Below are positions 1 to 9,009 of a stretch of 64,000 nucleotides of DNA, one piece after another (positions within the stretch are counted from its first letter, which is position 1; each line of letters begins with the position of its first letter). The stretch lies in NCBI GenBank assembly GCA_025362815.1, contig JANYFG010000039.1, forward strand, positions 1-64,000, given 5' to 3'. The notes below the pieces were generated by a model. It worked only from the letters and a program-made list of their open reading frames with translations, searched no databases and had not been told where the DNA came from. The translations under genes were made by a program, and so were the position numbers. The stretch is from Rhodospirillales bacterium. GTDB lineage: Bacteria > Pseudomonadota > Alphaproteobacteria > Acetobacterales > Acetobacteraceae.

Positions 1-942
1 TGCGCCCTGTTCCTCGCCACGCTCGTGGGCCAGATCAAGCAGATGCGTCTGGGCACCGGCACCGTGAACATGCCGAATTCGCATCCCGCCCGCATCGCCG
101 CCGAAATCGCCATGCTCGACCATCTGCTCGATGGACGCTTCAACTTCGGCATCTCCCCCGGCGGCCTGCCATCGGATGCCGAGGCGTTCGGCACCTTCTA
201 CCAGAACCGCCTTGAAATGTTCGTCGAATCGATCAACCAGGTGCTCGAGATCTGGCGCTCGGAGCCGCCCTACAACATCGTCGGCAAATACTGGTCGGTC
301 AGCACCGAGCGCACCATGATCCCCGAAATCGGCCAGGGCATTCTGCCCAAGCCGCTGCAGCGGCCGCACCCGCCCATCGTCTGCACCGTCGTTGCCCCCT
401 ATTCGAAAGGCATCGTCGAAGCCGCGGCCCGCGGGTGGGAGCCGATTTCCGCTAACTTCCTCATGCCGCAATGGGTCGCCACCCACTGGCCGATGTATGC
501 CCAGGGCTGCCGGCAGGGTGGCCGCGAGGCCGATCCCGCCAACTGGCGCGTGGCCAAAAGCATCTTCGTGGCGGACGACGAAGCCACCGCCCGCGACTAC
601 GCCACAGGCCCGCACAGCCCCTACCGCTTCTATTTCAGCCAGCTCGTGCAAAAAATGAAAAAAGCCAAACGCGCTGAGCTGTTCAAGAAGGATCGCGCCG
701 CATCTGACGACAGCGTCACGGTCGAAGGCGTGTTGGAAGACCTCGTCATCTACGGCACGCCCAGCCAGGTGGCCGACAAGATCGAGGCCTTTCGCGCCGA
801 GGTCGGCGATTTCGGAACGCTTCTGTATGCCGGCCACGACTGGGCCGATCGCGATCTCGCCCGCCGCTCGATGGTGCTCCTCGCCGAGCAGGTGCAACCC
901 AGGCTCGGCGCCATGCCCGCCCGCCAGTCGGCCGCCGCCTGA
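1..942 (+). CDS. LLM-class flavin-dependent monooxygenase (5' truncated)
   Basis: The reading frame is open to base 1, so the true start lies outside the window; the GTG listed at base 25 is internal. The visible 313 codons match the bacterial luciferase-like TIM-barrel family: the early strand-loop 'RLGTGTVNMPNSHP' and the 'GISPGGLPSDAEAF' segment are typical of F420/FMN-dependent oxidoreductases of the alkanal or limonene monooxygenase type. Such enzymes use reduced flavin and O2 to oxygenate a small organic substrate in the cytoplasm. It is followed after 89 bp by a complete branched-chain-type ABC importer, so the pair probably handles uptake and first oxidation of one compound. The substrate cannot be told from sequence. 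Confidence 0.85.
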   Translation, partial: CALFLATLVGQIKQMRLGTGTVNMPNSHPARIAAEIAMLDHLLDGRFNFGISPGGLPSDAEAFGTFYQNRLEMFVESINQVLEIWRSEPPYNIVGKYWSVSTERTMIPEIGQGILPKPLQRPHPPIVCTVVAPYSKGIVEAAARGWEPISANFLMPQWVATHWPMYAQGCRQGGREADPANWRVAKSIFVADDEATARDYATGPHSPYRFYFSQLVQKMKKAKRAELFKKDRAASDDSVTVEGVLEDLVIYGTPSQVADKIEAFRAEVGDFGTLLYAGHDWADRDLARRSMVLLAEQVQPRLGAMPARQSAAA

Positions 943-1031
943 CATAAACCGCGTTGCCACACGGCGCCTGTCTGATGCTATCGTTCGATCACAACCGGCA
1001 AAGACCGGATGCTTCCAGGGGAGACCGATCC

Positions 1032-2276
1032 ATGGCGTTGTCGCGTAGATTGCTGGTCCAATCCGGCCTCGGTGCCGCCACGGTGGCGCTCACCGGCACC
1101 GTGGCCCGGGCGGATGAGCCCATTCGCATCGGTTTTCTCACCGTCAAAACCGGCCCGCTCGCCGCCGGCGGCATTCAGATGGAGCAGGGCATGAACCTGT
1201 TCCTGAAACTGCGCGGCAACAAACTTGCAGGCCGGGACGTGCAACTCATCGTGGCGGACACGGCCGGCTCGCCCGCCACCACGCGCACGAAGGCGCAGGA
1301 ACTCGTCGAGCGCGACAAGGTTCACGTGCTCATCGGACCCTTGGCGGCGTTCGAGGCGCTTGCGATCGCCGACTACGTGAACACGCAGAAAATGCCGACT
1401 TTGGGCGTCGCCGCCGCCGACGACACCACCCAGCGCAGCGCCAGCCCCTGGTATGCCCGCGCCACCGCATCGGCCGGACAGTGCGCGCACGCCATCGCCC
1501 ACTATGCCGCCACCGAGCTCAAGTATAAGCGCATGACCATCATCGGCGATGACTTCGCCTATGGTCACGAACAGAACGCCGCCTTCCTGCGTGTGTTCGA
1601 GGATAACGGCGGCAAGGTCGTCCAGAAGCTTTGGCCACCTTTGAACGCGCCCGATTACGGCACGTATGTTTCGCAGATCAAGAACAACGTCGATGCCGTC
1701 TTCATGTCTTTTGCCGGGTCCAACGGTTTCCGCTTCACCAAGGCGTTCTTCGAATACGGGCTCGGCGGCAAGATTCCGCTGATCGGCGGCATGACGGCGA
1801 TGGACGAAGCCATTTTGCAGCAAACCGGTGAGGATGCTGTCGGCATCGTGTCCGCCAACTGGTATTCCGCCGCCTACGACAATCCCGCCAACAAGGAATT
1901 CGTGGCCGGGATGCAGCGTGACTACAAGATCGACCCCGGTTACTACGCCGCCGGCCCCGCCGTGGCAGGTGCGGTGCTCGAAGCCGGCATGAAGGCGCTC
2001 GGCGGCAGGTTCGATGACCGCGAGGCGCTGATGAAGGCCATGCGCACCGCCGTCATCACCGACAGCGTTCGCGGCCCGGTCAAATTCGACGATCGCGGCA
2101 ACGCCATCGGCAACATCTATATCCGCAAGGTTGAGAAGAAGGGTGGCAAGAACGTCAACACCGTGATCAAAACCTATCCGGACGTGTCGCAGTTCTGGAC
2201 GTATGCGGAGGCCGAGTTCCTGGCCAAGCCGGTGTATTCGCGTGACTATCCCCCGGCCAAAAACCTCGAGAACTGA
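1032..2276 (+). CDS. livK: Branched-chain amino acid-type ABC transporter substrate-binding protein
   Basis: Periplasmic type-1 binding protein of the LivK/Leu-Ile-Val family (414 aa), which captures ligand for the permease-ATPase complex encoded next. The ATG at 1032 is chosen over the upstream ATG at 954 because AGGGGAGA lies just before it and a signal peptide begins there. The N-terminus has 'SRRLLV' followed by a hydrophobic stretch ending in 'ARA', so Tat export is possible. The mature part starts with 'EPIRIGFLTVKTGPLA', the usual first strand of these proteins, and 'DDFAYGHEQ' marks the inter-lobe region. First gene of a livKHMGF operon. Relatives in catabolic clusters often bind aromatic acids or amides rather than amino acids. 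Confidence 0.9.
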   Translation: MALSRRLLVQSGLGAATVALTGTVARADEPIRIGFLTVKTGPLAAGGIQMEQGMNLFLKLRGNKLAGRDVQLIVADTAGSPATTRTKAQELVERDKVHVLIGPLAAFEALAIADYVNTQKMPTLGVAAADDTTQRSASPWYARATASAGQCAHAIAHYAATELKYKRMTIIGDDFAYGHEQNAAFLRVFEDNGGKVVQKLWPPLNAPDYGTYVSQIKNNVDAVFMSFAGSNGFRFTKAFFEYGLGGKIPLIGGMTAMDEAILQQTGEDAVGIVSANWYSAAYDNPANKEFVAGMQRDYKIDPGYYAAGPAVAGAVLEAGMKALGGRFDDREALMKAMRTAVITDSVRGPVKFDDRGNAIGNIYIRKVEKKGGKNVNTVIKTYPDVSQFWTYAEAEFLAKPVYSRDYPPAKNLEN

Positions 2277-2293
2277 TAGCGAGACAATCGAGC

Positions 2294-3154
2294 GTGCAGT
2301 TCTGGATCGTCCAAAGCCTCAACAGTCTGGCCATGGGCGGGTTGTTGTTCCTGCTTTCGGCCGGGTTTTCGCTGATCTTCGGATTGCTGCGAATACCCAA
2401 CCTCGCGCATGGCGCCCTGTTCATGCTGGGCGCCTATTTCGGTGCCACGCTGCTCGCCAGTCATATGAATTTCTGGCTGGCGGCGCTGGTCAGCGGGCTT
2501 GGCGTGGGTTTGATCGGCGTCGTGCTCGAAGCCGTGCTTCTTCGCCGTCTCGCCGGCAACGAACAGGGCCAGGTTCTCGTAACCCTGGGCGTGGCCTTCA
2601 TCATCGCCGATCTGTGCCTGCTCACCTGGGGCGGCGACCCCATGCCGCTGGGCGCCCCGCGCGCGCTTCGCCCGCCGGTTTTCATCGGAGGGTTTGCCTT
2701 CCCCGGCTATCGCCTCGTGGTGCTTGGCTTCGCGCTGGTCTGTGCCCTTCTGCTTTGGCTCCTGCTCGAACGCACCCGCCTTGGCGCCATGATCCGCGCG
2801 GGTGTGGACGACCGTGAGATGGCGCGCAGCGTGGGCATTCCCGTCTCGCGCCTGTTTTCGGCCGTGTTCTTTCTCGGTGCGTTCCTGGCCGGTGTCGGCG
2901 GGGTCGTCGGCGGCCCCATTCTGTCCGCCTATCCGGGCCTTGATGCCGACATGCTTCCGCTTGCGTTGGTGGTGGTCATCCTCGGCGGTGTGGGCAGCCT
3001 TCCCGGCGCGCTGGTGGGCAGCTTTATCGTAGGCGGCATCTACAACTTCGGCTCCGCGCTGTTTCCGGATTTCGCCTATGTGGTGTTGTTCCTGCCGATG
3101 GTCGTGGTGCTGGTGATCAAGCCCACCGGCCTGTTCGGGCGCGTGCTGCGATGA
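2294..3154 (+). CDS. livH: Branched-chain amino acid-type ABC transporter permease (LivH)
   Basis: Inner-membrane permease of the LivH family, 286 aa, with about eight hydrophobic segments. The N-terminal 'SLAMGGLLFLLSAGFSLIFGLLRI' region, with Asn-Leu-Ala-His-Gly just after it, is the family hallmark, and the C-terminal 'ALVVVILGGVGSLPGALVG' carries the loop that contacts the ATPase. Translation starts at GTG 2294; no ATG fits. It follows livK by 17 bp and its TGA overlaps the livM ATG, so translation is probably coupled. It forms a heterodimer with LivM. Confidence 0.93.
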   Translation: MQFWIVQSLNSLAMGGLLFLLSAGFSLIFGLLRIPNLAHGALFMLGAYFGATLLASHMNFWLAALVSGLGVGLIGVVLEAVLLRRLAGNEQGQVLVTLGVAFIIADLCLLTWGGDPMPLGAPRALRPPVFIGGFAFPGYRLVVLGFALVCALLLWLLLERTRLGAMIRAGVDDREMARSVGIPVSRLFSAVFFLGAFLAGVGGVVGGPILSAYPGLDADMLPLALVVVILGGVGSLPGALVGSFIVGGIYNFGSALFPDFAYVVLFLPMVVVLVIKPTGLFGRVLR

Positions 3155-4089
3155 CGGGCCGCCAGCTCGCCGCCTGGGCGCTTGTGGCCCTGGCACTCGC
3201 CGTGGTGCCGGTATTGCTGCCCAGCGCCTTTTATCTGGGCATCGCCACCCACGCGCTGATCTTCGCCATCATGGCGCTCAGCCTCAACATCCTCATTGGC
3301 CATGGCGGCATGACCTCGCTCGGCCACGCCGTGTATCTCGGCGTGCCCGCCTATGGCGTGGCCGTCATGACGATGCAACTCGGATGGTCCCCCGTTCCCA
3401 CCATCCTTTTTGCCCTCGCACTGGGCACCGCCACCGCGGCGTTGTTCGGCGTTCTCGCCTTGCGCGCGAGCGGCCTGGGCTTTTTGATGATCACCCTCGC
3501 ACTGGGTCAGGTCATGTGGGGTGCAGCCTATCGTTGGGTGGGCCTCACCGGCGGTGACAACGGCATCAGGCTGTCCGGCCGCCCGACCCTGTTCGGCATC
3601 AACCTCACGGATGCTGTCCCGTTCTACATCTTTGTGGCACTGATCCTGTTTATGGCCCTGTTCTGCCTGTGGCAGCTGGACCGTTCGGCCTTCGGAGCTT
3701 GCCTGCGCGGCACCCGCGACCAGCCGCGGCGCATGCGCATGCTCGGCCACGACGTCTGGCGCATCCGCTGGACGGCCTTCGTGCTCGCGGGCTTTTGGGG
3801 CAGCGTTTCCGGCGTGCTCTATTGCTACGACTACCAATATGTCAGCCCCGCCGCGCTCTCCCTCCCGCAATCGGCCGAGGCGCTGCTGATGGTGGTGCTC
3901 GGCGGCGCCGGCACGCTGGCAGGGCCCGTCGTCGGCGCCATCGTCATCACCGCGATCAAGACCATCGTCAGTTCCTATGTGGATCGCTGGTACACCTTGC
4001 TCGGCCTCACCTTCATCATCGTGGTCTCGGTCATGCCCACCGGCCTCGTGCCTGGCATCGCCGCCTGGGTGAAGGGCAGGCGGGCATGA
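3151..4089 (+). CDS. livM: Branched-chain amino acid-type ABC transporter permease (LivM)
   Basis: Second permease subunit, 312 aa, LivM family. The segment 'MALSLNILIGHGGMTSLGHA' is the conserved LivM motif and 'VVLGGAGTLAGPVVGA' is the C-terminal ATPase-coupling loop. About nine or ten membrane segments are visible. The start ATG overlaps the livH stop (ATGA), and the stop overlaps the livG ATG, so the gene sits inside a tightly coupled operon. Partner of LivH in the import channel for the ligand bound by LivK. Confidence 0.93.
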   Translation: MTGRQLAAWALVALALAVVPVLLPSAFYLGIATHALIFAIMALSLNILIGHGGMTSLGHAVYLGVPAYGVAVMTMQLGWSPVPTILFALALGTATAALFGVLALRASGLGFLMITLALGQVMWGAAYRWVGLTGGDNGIRLSGRPTLFGINLTDAVPFYIFVALILFMALFCLWQLDRSAFGACLRGTRDQPRRMRMLGHDVWRIRWTAFVLAGFWGSVSGVLYCYDYQYVSPAALSLPQSAEALLMVVLGGAGTLAGPVVGAIVITAIKTIVSSYVDRWYTLLGLTFIIVVSVMPTGLVPGIAAWVKGRRA

Positions 4090-4829
4090 CCGTTCCTGCT
4101 TTGCAGATCACCCAACTCGCCAAAAGCTTCGGTGGCGTCGCGGCCACGCGCGGCGTGAGCCTCACCATCATGCCCGGCGAGCGTCGCTTGCTGATCGGCC
4201 CCAACGGCGCCGGAAAAACCACGCTGTTCAACCAGATCGCCGGCGACTTCCTGCCGGACAGCGGCAGCATCGAACTGTTCGGCGAGACCATCACCCGGCT
4301 GCCCACCCGCAAGCGCGTTCACATGGGCCTCGGCCGCACCTACCAGGTGCTGACACTTTTCCCGCGTGACACCTTCCTGCATAACGTGGCGCTGTCGCTG
4401 ATCGGCTCCGAGGGCGGGGGCTGGTCGGCCTGGGGTGCTTTGAAACATCGCAGCGCCATGCTGGAACAAGCCGAACAGGCGCTGGTCGGCGTGGGTCTTG
4501 GCCAGGCCGCCCACCGCCGCGTGTCCGAGACCTCGTACGGCGAACGCCGCAGGCTCGAACTTGCCATGGCGCTGGCGCAGAAACCCCGCCTGCTGTTGCT
4601 CGACGAACCGCTCGCCGGATTGTCTGCCGAGGAGCGCGAAACCGTCCGCGTGCTGCTCGAACAGATCCCGCGCGACGTGACCATCATCCTCATCGAGCAC
4701 GACATGGACGTGGCGCTGGCCTTCGCCGATCAGATCACCTTGCTCAACTTCGGCCAGGTGATCCTCGAAGGCACCCGGGCCGAGGTCATCGCCGACCCCC
4801 GCACCCGTGAGGTCTATCTCGGTGGTTGA
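4086..4829 (+). CDS. livG: Branched-chain amino acid-type ABC transporter ATP-binding protein (LivG)
   Basis: ATPase subunit, 247 aa. The ORF track extends far upstream, but the real start is the ATG at 4086 overlapping the livM stop. Walker A 'GPNGAGKTT', signature 'SYGERRRLELAMAL' and Walker B 'LLLLDEPLAGLS' are all present. The signature reads SYGER instead of the common LSGGQ or LSYGQ, a variation frequent in LivG. It pairs with LivF to power the LivHM channel on the cytoplasmic face. The gene overlaps livF by a few bases. Confidence 0.93.
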   Translation: MTVPALQITQLAKSFGGVAATRGVSLTIMPGERRLLIGPNGAGKTTLFNQIAGDFLPDSGSIELFGETITRLPTRKRVHMGLGRTYQVLTLFPRDTFLHNVALSLIGSEGGGWSAWGALKHRSAMLEQAEQALVGVGLGQAAHRRVSETSYGERRRLELAMALAQKPRLLLLDEPLAGLSAEERETVRVLLEQIPRDVTIILIEHDMDVALAFADQITLLNFGQVILEGTRAEVIADPRTREVYLGG

Positions 4830-5523
4830 AGCCCTCATCATCGAGAACATCGATTCGCTCTACGGCGACAGCCACGTTCTGCACGGCGTCAATCTCACCT
4901 TGCGAGAGGGCGCGTTGCTGGCATTGCTCGGCCGCAACGGCGCGGGCAAATCCACCTGCCTCAGCACCGTTATGGGGTGGCTGCGCCCCAGGAAAGGTCG
5001 TGTCGCCGTCTTCGGGCAAACCGTTTCAGGCCTGTCGCCCGAAGCCATCGTGGCAAAGGGTGTGGCCCTCGTGCCGCAAGGCCGGCGTGTGTTCCCCACG
5101 TTGTCGGTGCGTGAGAACCTCGTCGTGGCCCACCGCGGCCGCGGTGCGTGGCATATGGAACGGGTGTTCGACACCTTCCCCCGGCTGCGCGAACGCCGTA
5201 GCCAAGCCGCCGGTTCGCTGTCCGGCGGCGAGCAGCAAATGCTCGCCATCGGGCGCGCGCTGATGGGCAACCCGCGTGTGCTGCTCATGGACGAACCCTC
5301 CGAGGGACTGGCGCCGCAGATCGTGGCCGAGGTGGGACGCATTATTTCCAGTCTGCGTGCCGAGGGGCTTTCCATCGTGCTTGTCGAGCAGAACCTCAAC
5401 CTCGCGCTGCAGCTGGCCGACGACGTGGCCATCATCAACACGGGCCGCGTTGTGTTCACGGGAACGGCCGCCGAAATGGCCGCAGACCACTCCGCCGTCG
5501 ATCGCCATCTCGGCGTGTTCTAG
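4822..5523 (+). CDS. livF: Branched-chain amino acid-type ABC transporter ATP-binding protein (LivF)
   Basis: Second ATPase, 233 aa, with Walker A 'GRNGAGKST', signature 'LSGGEQQMLAIGRAL' and Walker B 'VLLMDEPSEGLAP', typical of LivF. The ORF track starts at GTG 4807, but the GTG at 4822 has GAGG nine bases upstream and overlaps the livG stop, so it is preferred; the first residues then read VVEALIIENI. Last gene of the importer operon; the amidohydrolase follows after 21 bp and may be cotranscribed. Confidence 0.92.
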   Translation: MVEALIIENIDSLYGDSHVLHGVNLTLREGALLALLGRNGAGKSTCLSTVMGWLRPRKGRVAVFGQTVSGLSPEAIVAKGVALVPQGRRVFPTLSVRENLVVAHRGRGAWHMERVFDTFPRLRERRSQAAGSLSGGEQQMLAIGRALMGNPRVLLMDEPSEGLAPQIVAEVGRIISSLRAEGLSIVLVEQNLNLALQLADDVAIINTGRVVFTGTAAEMAADHSAVDRHLGVF

Positions 5524-5544
5524 TTTTTACAAGGATCGTTTCGC

Positions 5545-6609
5545 ATGGAAGAAACCAACAATTACGGCCCCACGGCCGCGCGCGCCCATGGCAGGCCCGG
5601 CCGCGAGACCCGGCCAAAATCGATCACCATCGACATGCACAGCCACATCTACATCCCGCAGGCCGATGCGTTCGTGGCGCCGCATCTGGATATCTCCACC
5701 ATCCCGATGGCGCGCCATTCCACGCCCGCCACCCGCATGCTGAACAAGAAGCAGGATTCCGACCGCACCGGCCAGATGACGGACCCCAGGATCCGTATCG
5801 CCGATCTCGATCTTGCAGGCCTGGACATGCAGGTTGTGATGTCGGCCCCTCAGCAATGCTACACCACCGTGGCACCCGAGATCGTCGTCAAGGCGGCCAC
5901 CATGGTCAATGACGGTATCGCCGAATGGGTCAGCCACAATCCGGCGCGTTTCGTGGCGCTCGGCACCGTGCCGATGCAATCCCCCGCCGAGGCCGTATCC
6001 GAGCTCGAACGCTGCATGGGCCCGCTCGGCTTCAAGGGCGTGCAGATCCTGACCAACGTGGACGGCATGGAACTCAGCGACCCCATGTTCGCGCCCTTCT
6101 GGGCCGCCGCCGAACGCCTTGGCGCCGTGGTGCTGATGCATCCGCTGGGCTTTACCGAAGGCAAGCGCATGGAACGCTTTTACTTCAGCAACATCATCGG
6201 CAACCCGCTCGAGACCACGCTGGCGCTGCACTATCTTATTTTCGACGGTGTTCTTGAGCGCCACCCCAACCTCAAGCTCATCGCCGTGCACGGGGGCGGC
6301 TATCTCGCCAGCTACTCCGCCCGCATCGACCACGCCTGGGGTGCCCGGACCGACTGCCACGGCAATCTTCCACACGCACCCACCACCTATCTCAAACGTG
6401 TGTTCTTCGACACGGTGGTGTTCGGCACGCCTCAGCTCGAAAGCCTGATCAAAACCTTCGGCCCAGGCCAGCTTTTGATGGGCACCGACTATCCCTACGA
6501 CATGGCCGAACTCGACCCCATCGAACATCTCCGATCGGTGGAAGGCCTGGACGAAAGCATCGTGAGCGCGATCGCCGGCGGCAACAGCAAGCGGCTTTTC
6601 GGAATCTGA
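5545..6609 (+). CDS. Amidohydrolase family 2 (ACMSD-like) protein
   Basis: A 354-aa metal-dependent TIM-barrel hydrolase or decarboxylase of the amidohydrolase-2 family, related to 2-amino-3-carboxymuconate-6-semialdehyde decarboxylase. Visible metal-site motifs are the N-terminal 'DMHSHIY' (HxH), 'LMHPLGF', 'AVHGGGYLA' and the C-terminal 'GTDYPYDM' aspartate. Members cleave C-C or C-N bonds of ring-cleavage products. It lies 21 bp after the importer, consistent with catabolism of the imported compound. The longer-than-usual N-terminal tail of about 30 residues before the HxH is polar and unassigned. Reaction and substrate are inferred only at family level. Confidence 0.85.
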   Translation: MEETNNYGPTAARAHGRPGRETRPKSITIDMHSHIYIPQADAFVAPHLDISTIPMARHSTPATRMLNKKQDSDRTGQMTDPRIRIADLDLAGLDMQVVMSAPQQCYTTVAPEIVVKAATMVNDGIAEWVSHNPARFVALGTVPMQSPAEAVSELERCMGPLGFKGVQILTNVDGMELSDPMFAPFWAAAERLGAVVLMHPLGFTEGKRMERFYFSNIIGNPLETTLALHYLIFDGVLERHPNLKLIAVHGGGYLASYSARIDHAWGARTDCHGNLPHAPTTYLKRVFFDTVVFGTPQLESLIKTFGPGQLLMGTDYPYDMAELDPIEHLRSVEGLDESIVSAIAGGNSKRLFGI

Positions 6610-6637
6610 AGCGAACTATCTGGCGTGGCTTTGGTGG

Positions 6638-8911
6638 CTACCCCGCCGCCAGGGCCGCCCAGACCCGTTGCGCCGTGAACGGCATCGCCGGCAGATCCCG
6701 CCCGCCCAGGGCATCGAACACGGCGGACGTCACCGCGCACAGCGCCCCCGTCGTTCCAGCCTCACCGATCCCCTTCACCCCCAACGGATTGAACGGCGAG
6801 GGCACGTTGCACCCGATGACTTCCAGATTCGGAAAATCCTGTGCCCGCGGCAACGCATAATCCATCAGGCTCGCCGCGATCATCTGCCCGTTTTCGTCCG
6901 ATACCGAATCCTCGCCCAGTACCTCGCCCACACCTTGGGCGATGCCGCCGTGGATCTGCGCATCCGCCGCCTGGTGATCGATGATCACCCCGCCGTCATC
7001 CACCGCCACGTACCGGCACAGCGCCACAACCCCCGTGGCCCCATCCACCTCGATCTCCACCACGTGGCAGCCGGACGCATAGGCGTTGCTCGGCGCCACT
7101 TTGCCCACCGCGGAAATCGGCGTGTCCAGAAGCGACGCGATCGAGCAGACCGTGCTGTCATCAGGGAGTTTGACCACGCCGTCCACGAGGCGAAGCTCGT
7201 CCGCCGCGCAATTCGCCCGCAAGGCCGCCAGCCCGCGCACCACCCGGGCGATCTCATCCGCGGCCTGGGCCACCGCACTCCCCGCTGCAATCGTGCTGCG
7301 CGACGCATAGGAGCCGGCCCCCGAAAGCCGCGTCAGCGGGTCGCTCGCCACCAGCGTCACATCGATCTCCGCAAGTCCCAGCCTGGGTGTTGCGATATTG
7401 GCGAAGGTTCGGGCGTGCGACTGCCCTGTGCTTGCCGTCACCGTCTCGATCCGCAGGCACGCGGCACCCTCCACCGCAGACAGCGTCAAAGCCGCCTCAT
7501 CCGGCGCGCCACCTCCGCCGGATACCTCCACGAACAACGCCATCCCGCGCCCCAGCACCATGCCGCGTCCCGCCGCCGCCGCCTGGCGCGTAGCGAACCC
7601 ATCCCAGTGCGCGCGCGCCCGTGCCACGCGCATCAATTCCAGAAAATCGCCGCTGTCATACCGCGCCCCGCTCGGCAGCGTGTAGGGAAACGCATCGGCC
7701 GCGATGGCATTGCGGGCGCGCAGCTCGAACGGGTCCACCCCAAGCCGCCGCGCCGCGATATCCACCAGACGCTCGATCAGCAGCGCCATCTCGGGCCGGC
7801 CCGCCCCACGATAGGGCCCGGTTGGCACGGTATGCGTGTGCAACAGGCGAAAAGACGCGTGCGTGTGCGCGATCGCATAGCATCCAACCACCGACTGCAA
7901 CGGATTGTTCACCGCCGCGAACGCCGCCACCGGCGAGATATAGGCGCCCATATCCGCATCGTACTGCAGGGAGAGCGCGCGGAACCGATGGCTCGCATCC
8001 AACGCCAGGCGGCCGGACACGCGCACCCCGCGGCCCTGGATATCGGTGAGGAACGATTCGGTGCGGCTGCCATGCCACGCCACCGGACACCCCACCAGCC
8101 GCGCGCCCATCAGCAACGCCGCATATTCGGGATAGGCGATGTTGCGCGGCCCGAAGCCCCCGCCCACATCGCCGCCCAACACATGAAAGCGCTCCGGCGG
8201 CAGCTTGAACACCGCGCTGAGATCGCGCCGTATCTCGTTCACGCCCTGATGCGGCGCGCGAAGTTCGTAGCGCCCGTCGGCATCGTTCCAAACGCCCACC
8301 GCCGCCCGCGGCTCCAGCGTGACGGGTGCCAGGCGCGGCATCTCGATCTCGGTCTCGATCACCACCGCCGCCTCGGCCAACGCCTGCGCCACGGCCGCCG
8401 CATCTCCGTTCTCGTGATGCAGCGCCACGTTCCCCACGGCCGCCGCGTGCACCAACGAAGCTCCCTCCGCCAACGCGTTGGCCACGCCGATGACCGCGTC
8501 CAACCCTTCGTATTCCACCTGCACGGCTTCGGCCGCATCCATCGCCTGCGCCTGCGTGTGGGCGATCACCATCGCCACCGCCTCACCGATATGCCGCACC
8601 TCGTGCGCTGCCAGAACCGGTCGATGCGGGATCACCAGACCGGTCCCGATCCGGTCGATCACCGGAAAGTTGCCAAGCCCCGCCTCGATGCAATCGCGAC
8701 CCGTCACCACCGCCAGCACACCTGGCATGGCCAATGCGTCCGCGGTGTCCACCGAGACGATGCGCGCATGGGCGTACGGGCTTCGCACGAACACCGCCCG
8801 CACACTGCCCGCGAAACGCTCATCGGCGGTGTATCGCCCGTCGCCCGTCACCTTGCGCACGCGATCCCGCTCCGCCTGTGGCAGGCGTATGGCGTGAGAA
8901 TTGGCGTCCAT
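6638..8911 (-). CDS. Xanthine dehydrogenase family molybdopterin-binding subunit (CoxL-like), orphan
   Basis: A 757-aa molybdenum hydroxylase large subunit. It has an N-terminal aldehyde oxidase a/b hammerhead region ('GDGRYTADE', 'RSPYAHARI'), then the cofactor-binding segments 'GGDVGGGFGPRN', 'GPYRGAGRPE' and the C-terminal 'VKGIGEAGTTGA', whose Glu is the general base in the family. The start at 8911 is chosen because AAGGAAG precedes it; the ORF track begins 23 codons further upstream without a Shine-Dalgarno sequence. Family enzymes hydroxylate aldehydes or N-heterocycles together with FeS and FAD subunits. Neither subunit is encoded beside it, so partners must lie elsewhere or be absent. 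Its convergence with the amidohydrolase suggests the same pathway. Confidence 0.88.
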   Translation of the reverse strand: MDANSHAIRLPQAERDRVRKVTGDGRYTADERFAGSVRAVFVRSPYAHARIVSVDTADALAMPGVLAVVTGRDCIEAGLGNFPVIDRIGTGLVIPHRPVLAAHEVRHIGEAVAMVIAHTQAQAMDAAEAVQVEYEGLDAVIGVANALAEGASLVHAAAVGNVALHHENGDAAAVAQALAEAAVVIETEIEMPRLAPVTLEPRAAVGVWNDADGRYELRAPHQGVNEIRRDLSAVFKLPPERFHVLGGDVGGGFGPRNIAYPEYAALLMGARLVGCPVAWHGSRTESFLTDIQGRGVRVSGRLALDASHRFRALSLQYDADMGAYISPVAAFAAVNNPLQSVVGCYAIAHTHASFRLLHTHTVPTGPYRGAGRPEMALLIERLVDIAARRLGVDPFELRARNAIAADAFPYTLPSGARYDSGDFLELMRVARARAHWDGFATRQAAAAGRGMVLGRGMALFVEVSGGGGAPDEAALTLSAVEGAACLRIETVTASTGQSHARTFANIATPRLGLAEIDVTLVASDPLTRLSGAGSYASRSTIAAGSAVAQAADEIARVVRGLAALRANCAADELRLVDGVVKLPDDSTVCSIASLLDTPISAVGKVAPSNAYASGCHVVEIEVDGATGVVALCRYVAVDDGGVIIDHQAADAQIHGGIAQGVGEVLGEDSVSDENGQMIAASLMDYALPRAQDFPNLEVIGCNVPSPFNPLGVKGIGEAGTTGALCAVTSAVFDALGGRDLPAMPFTAQRVWAALAAG

Positions 8912-9009
8912 GGCGGCTTCCTTGTCCAAGCTCATTTTTGGCGGCAGGGTGCTGGCGGCGGCAACGACCGTCAAGCACATGACGGCGTAGAAATGAGGGT
9001 GCGAACACG

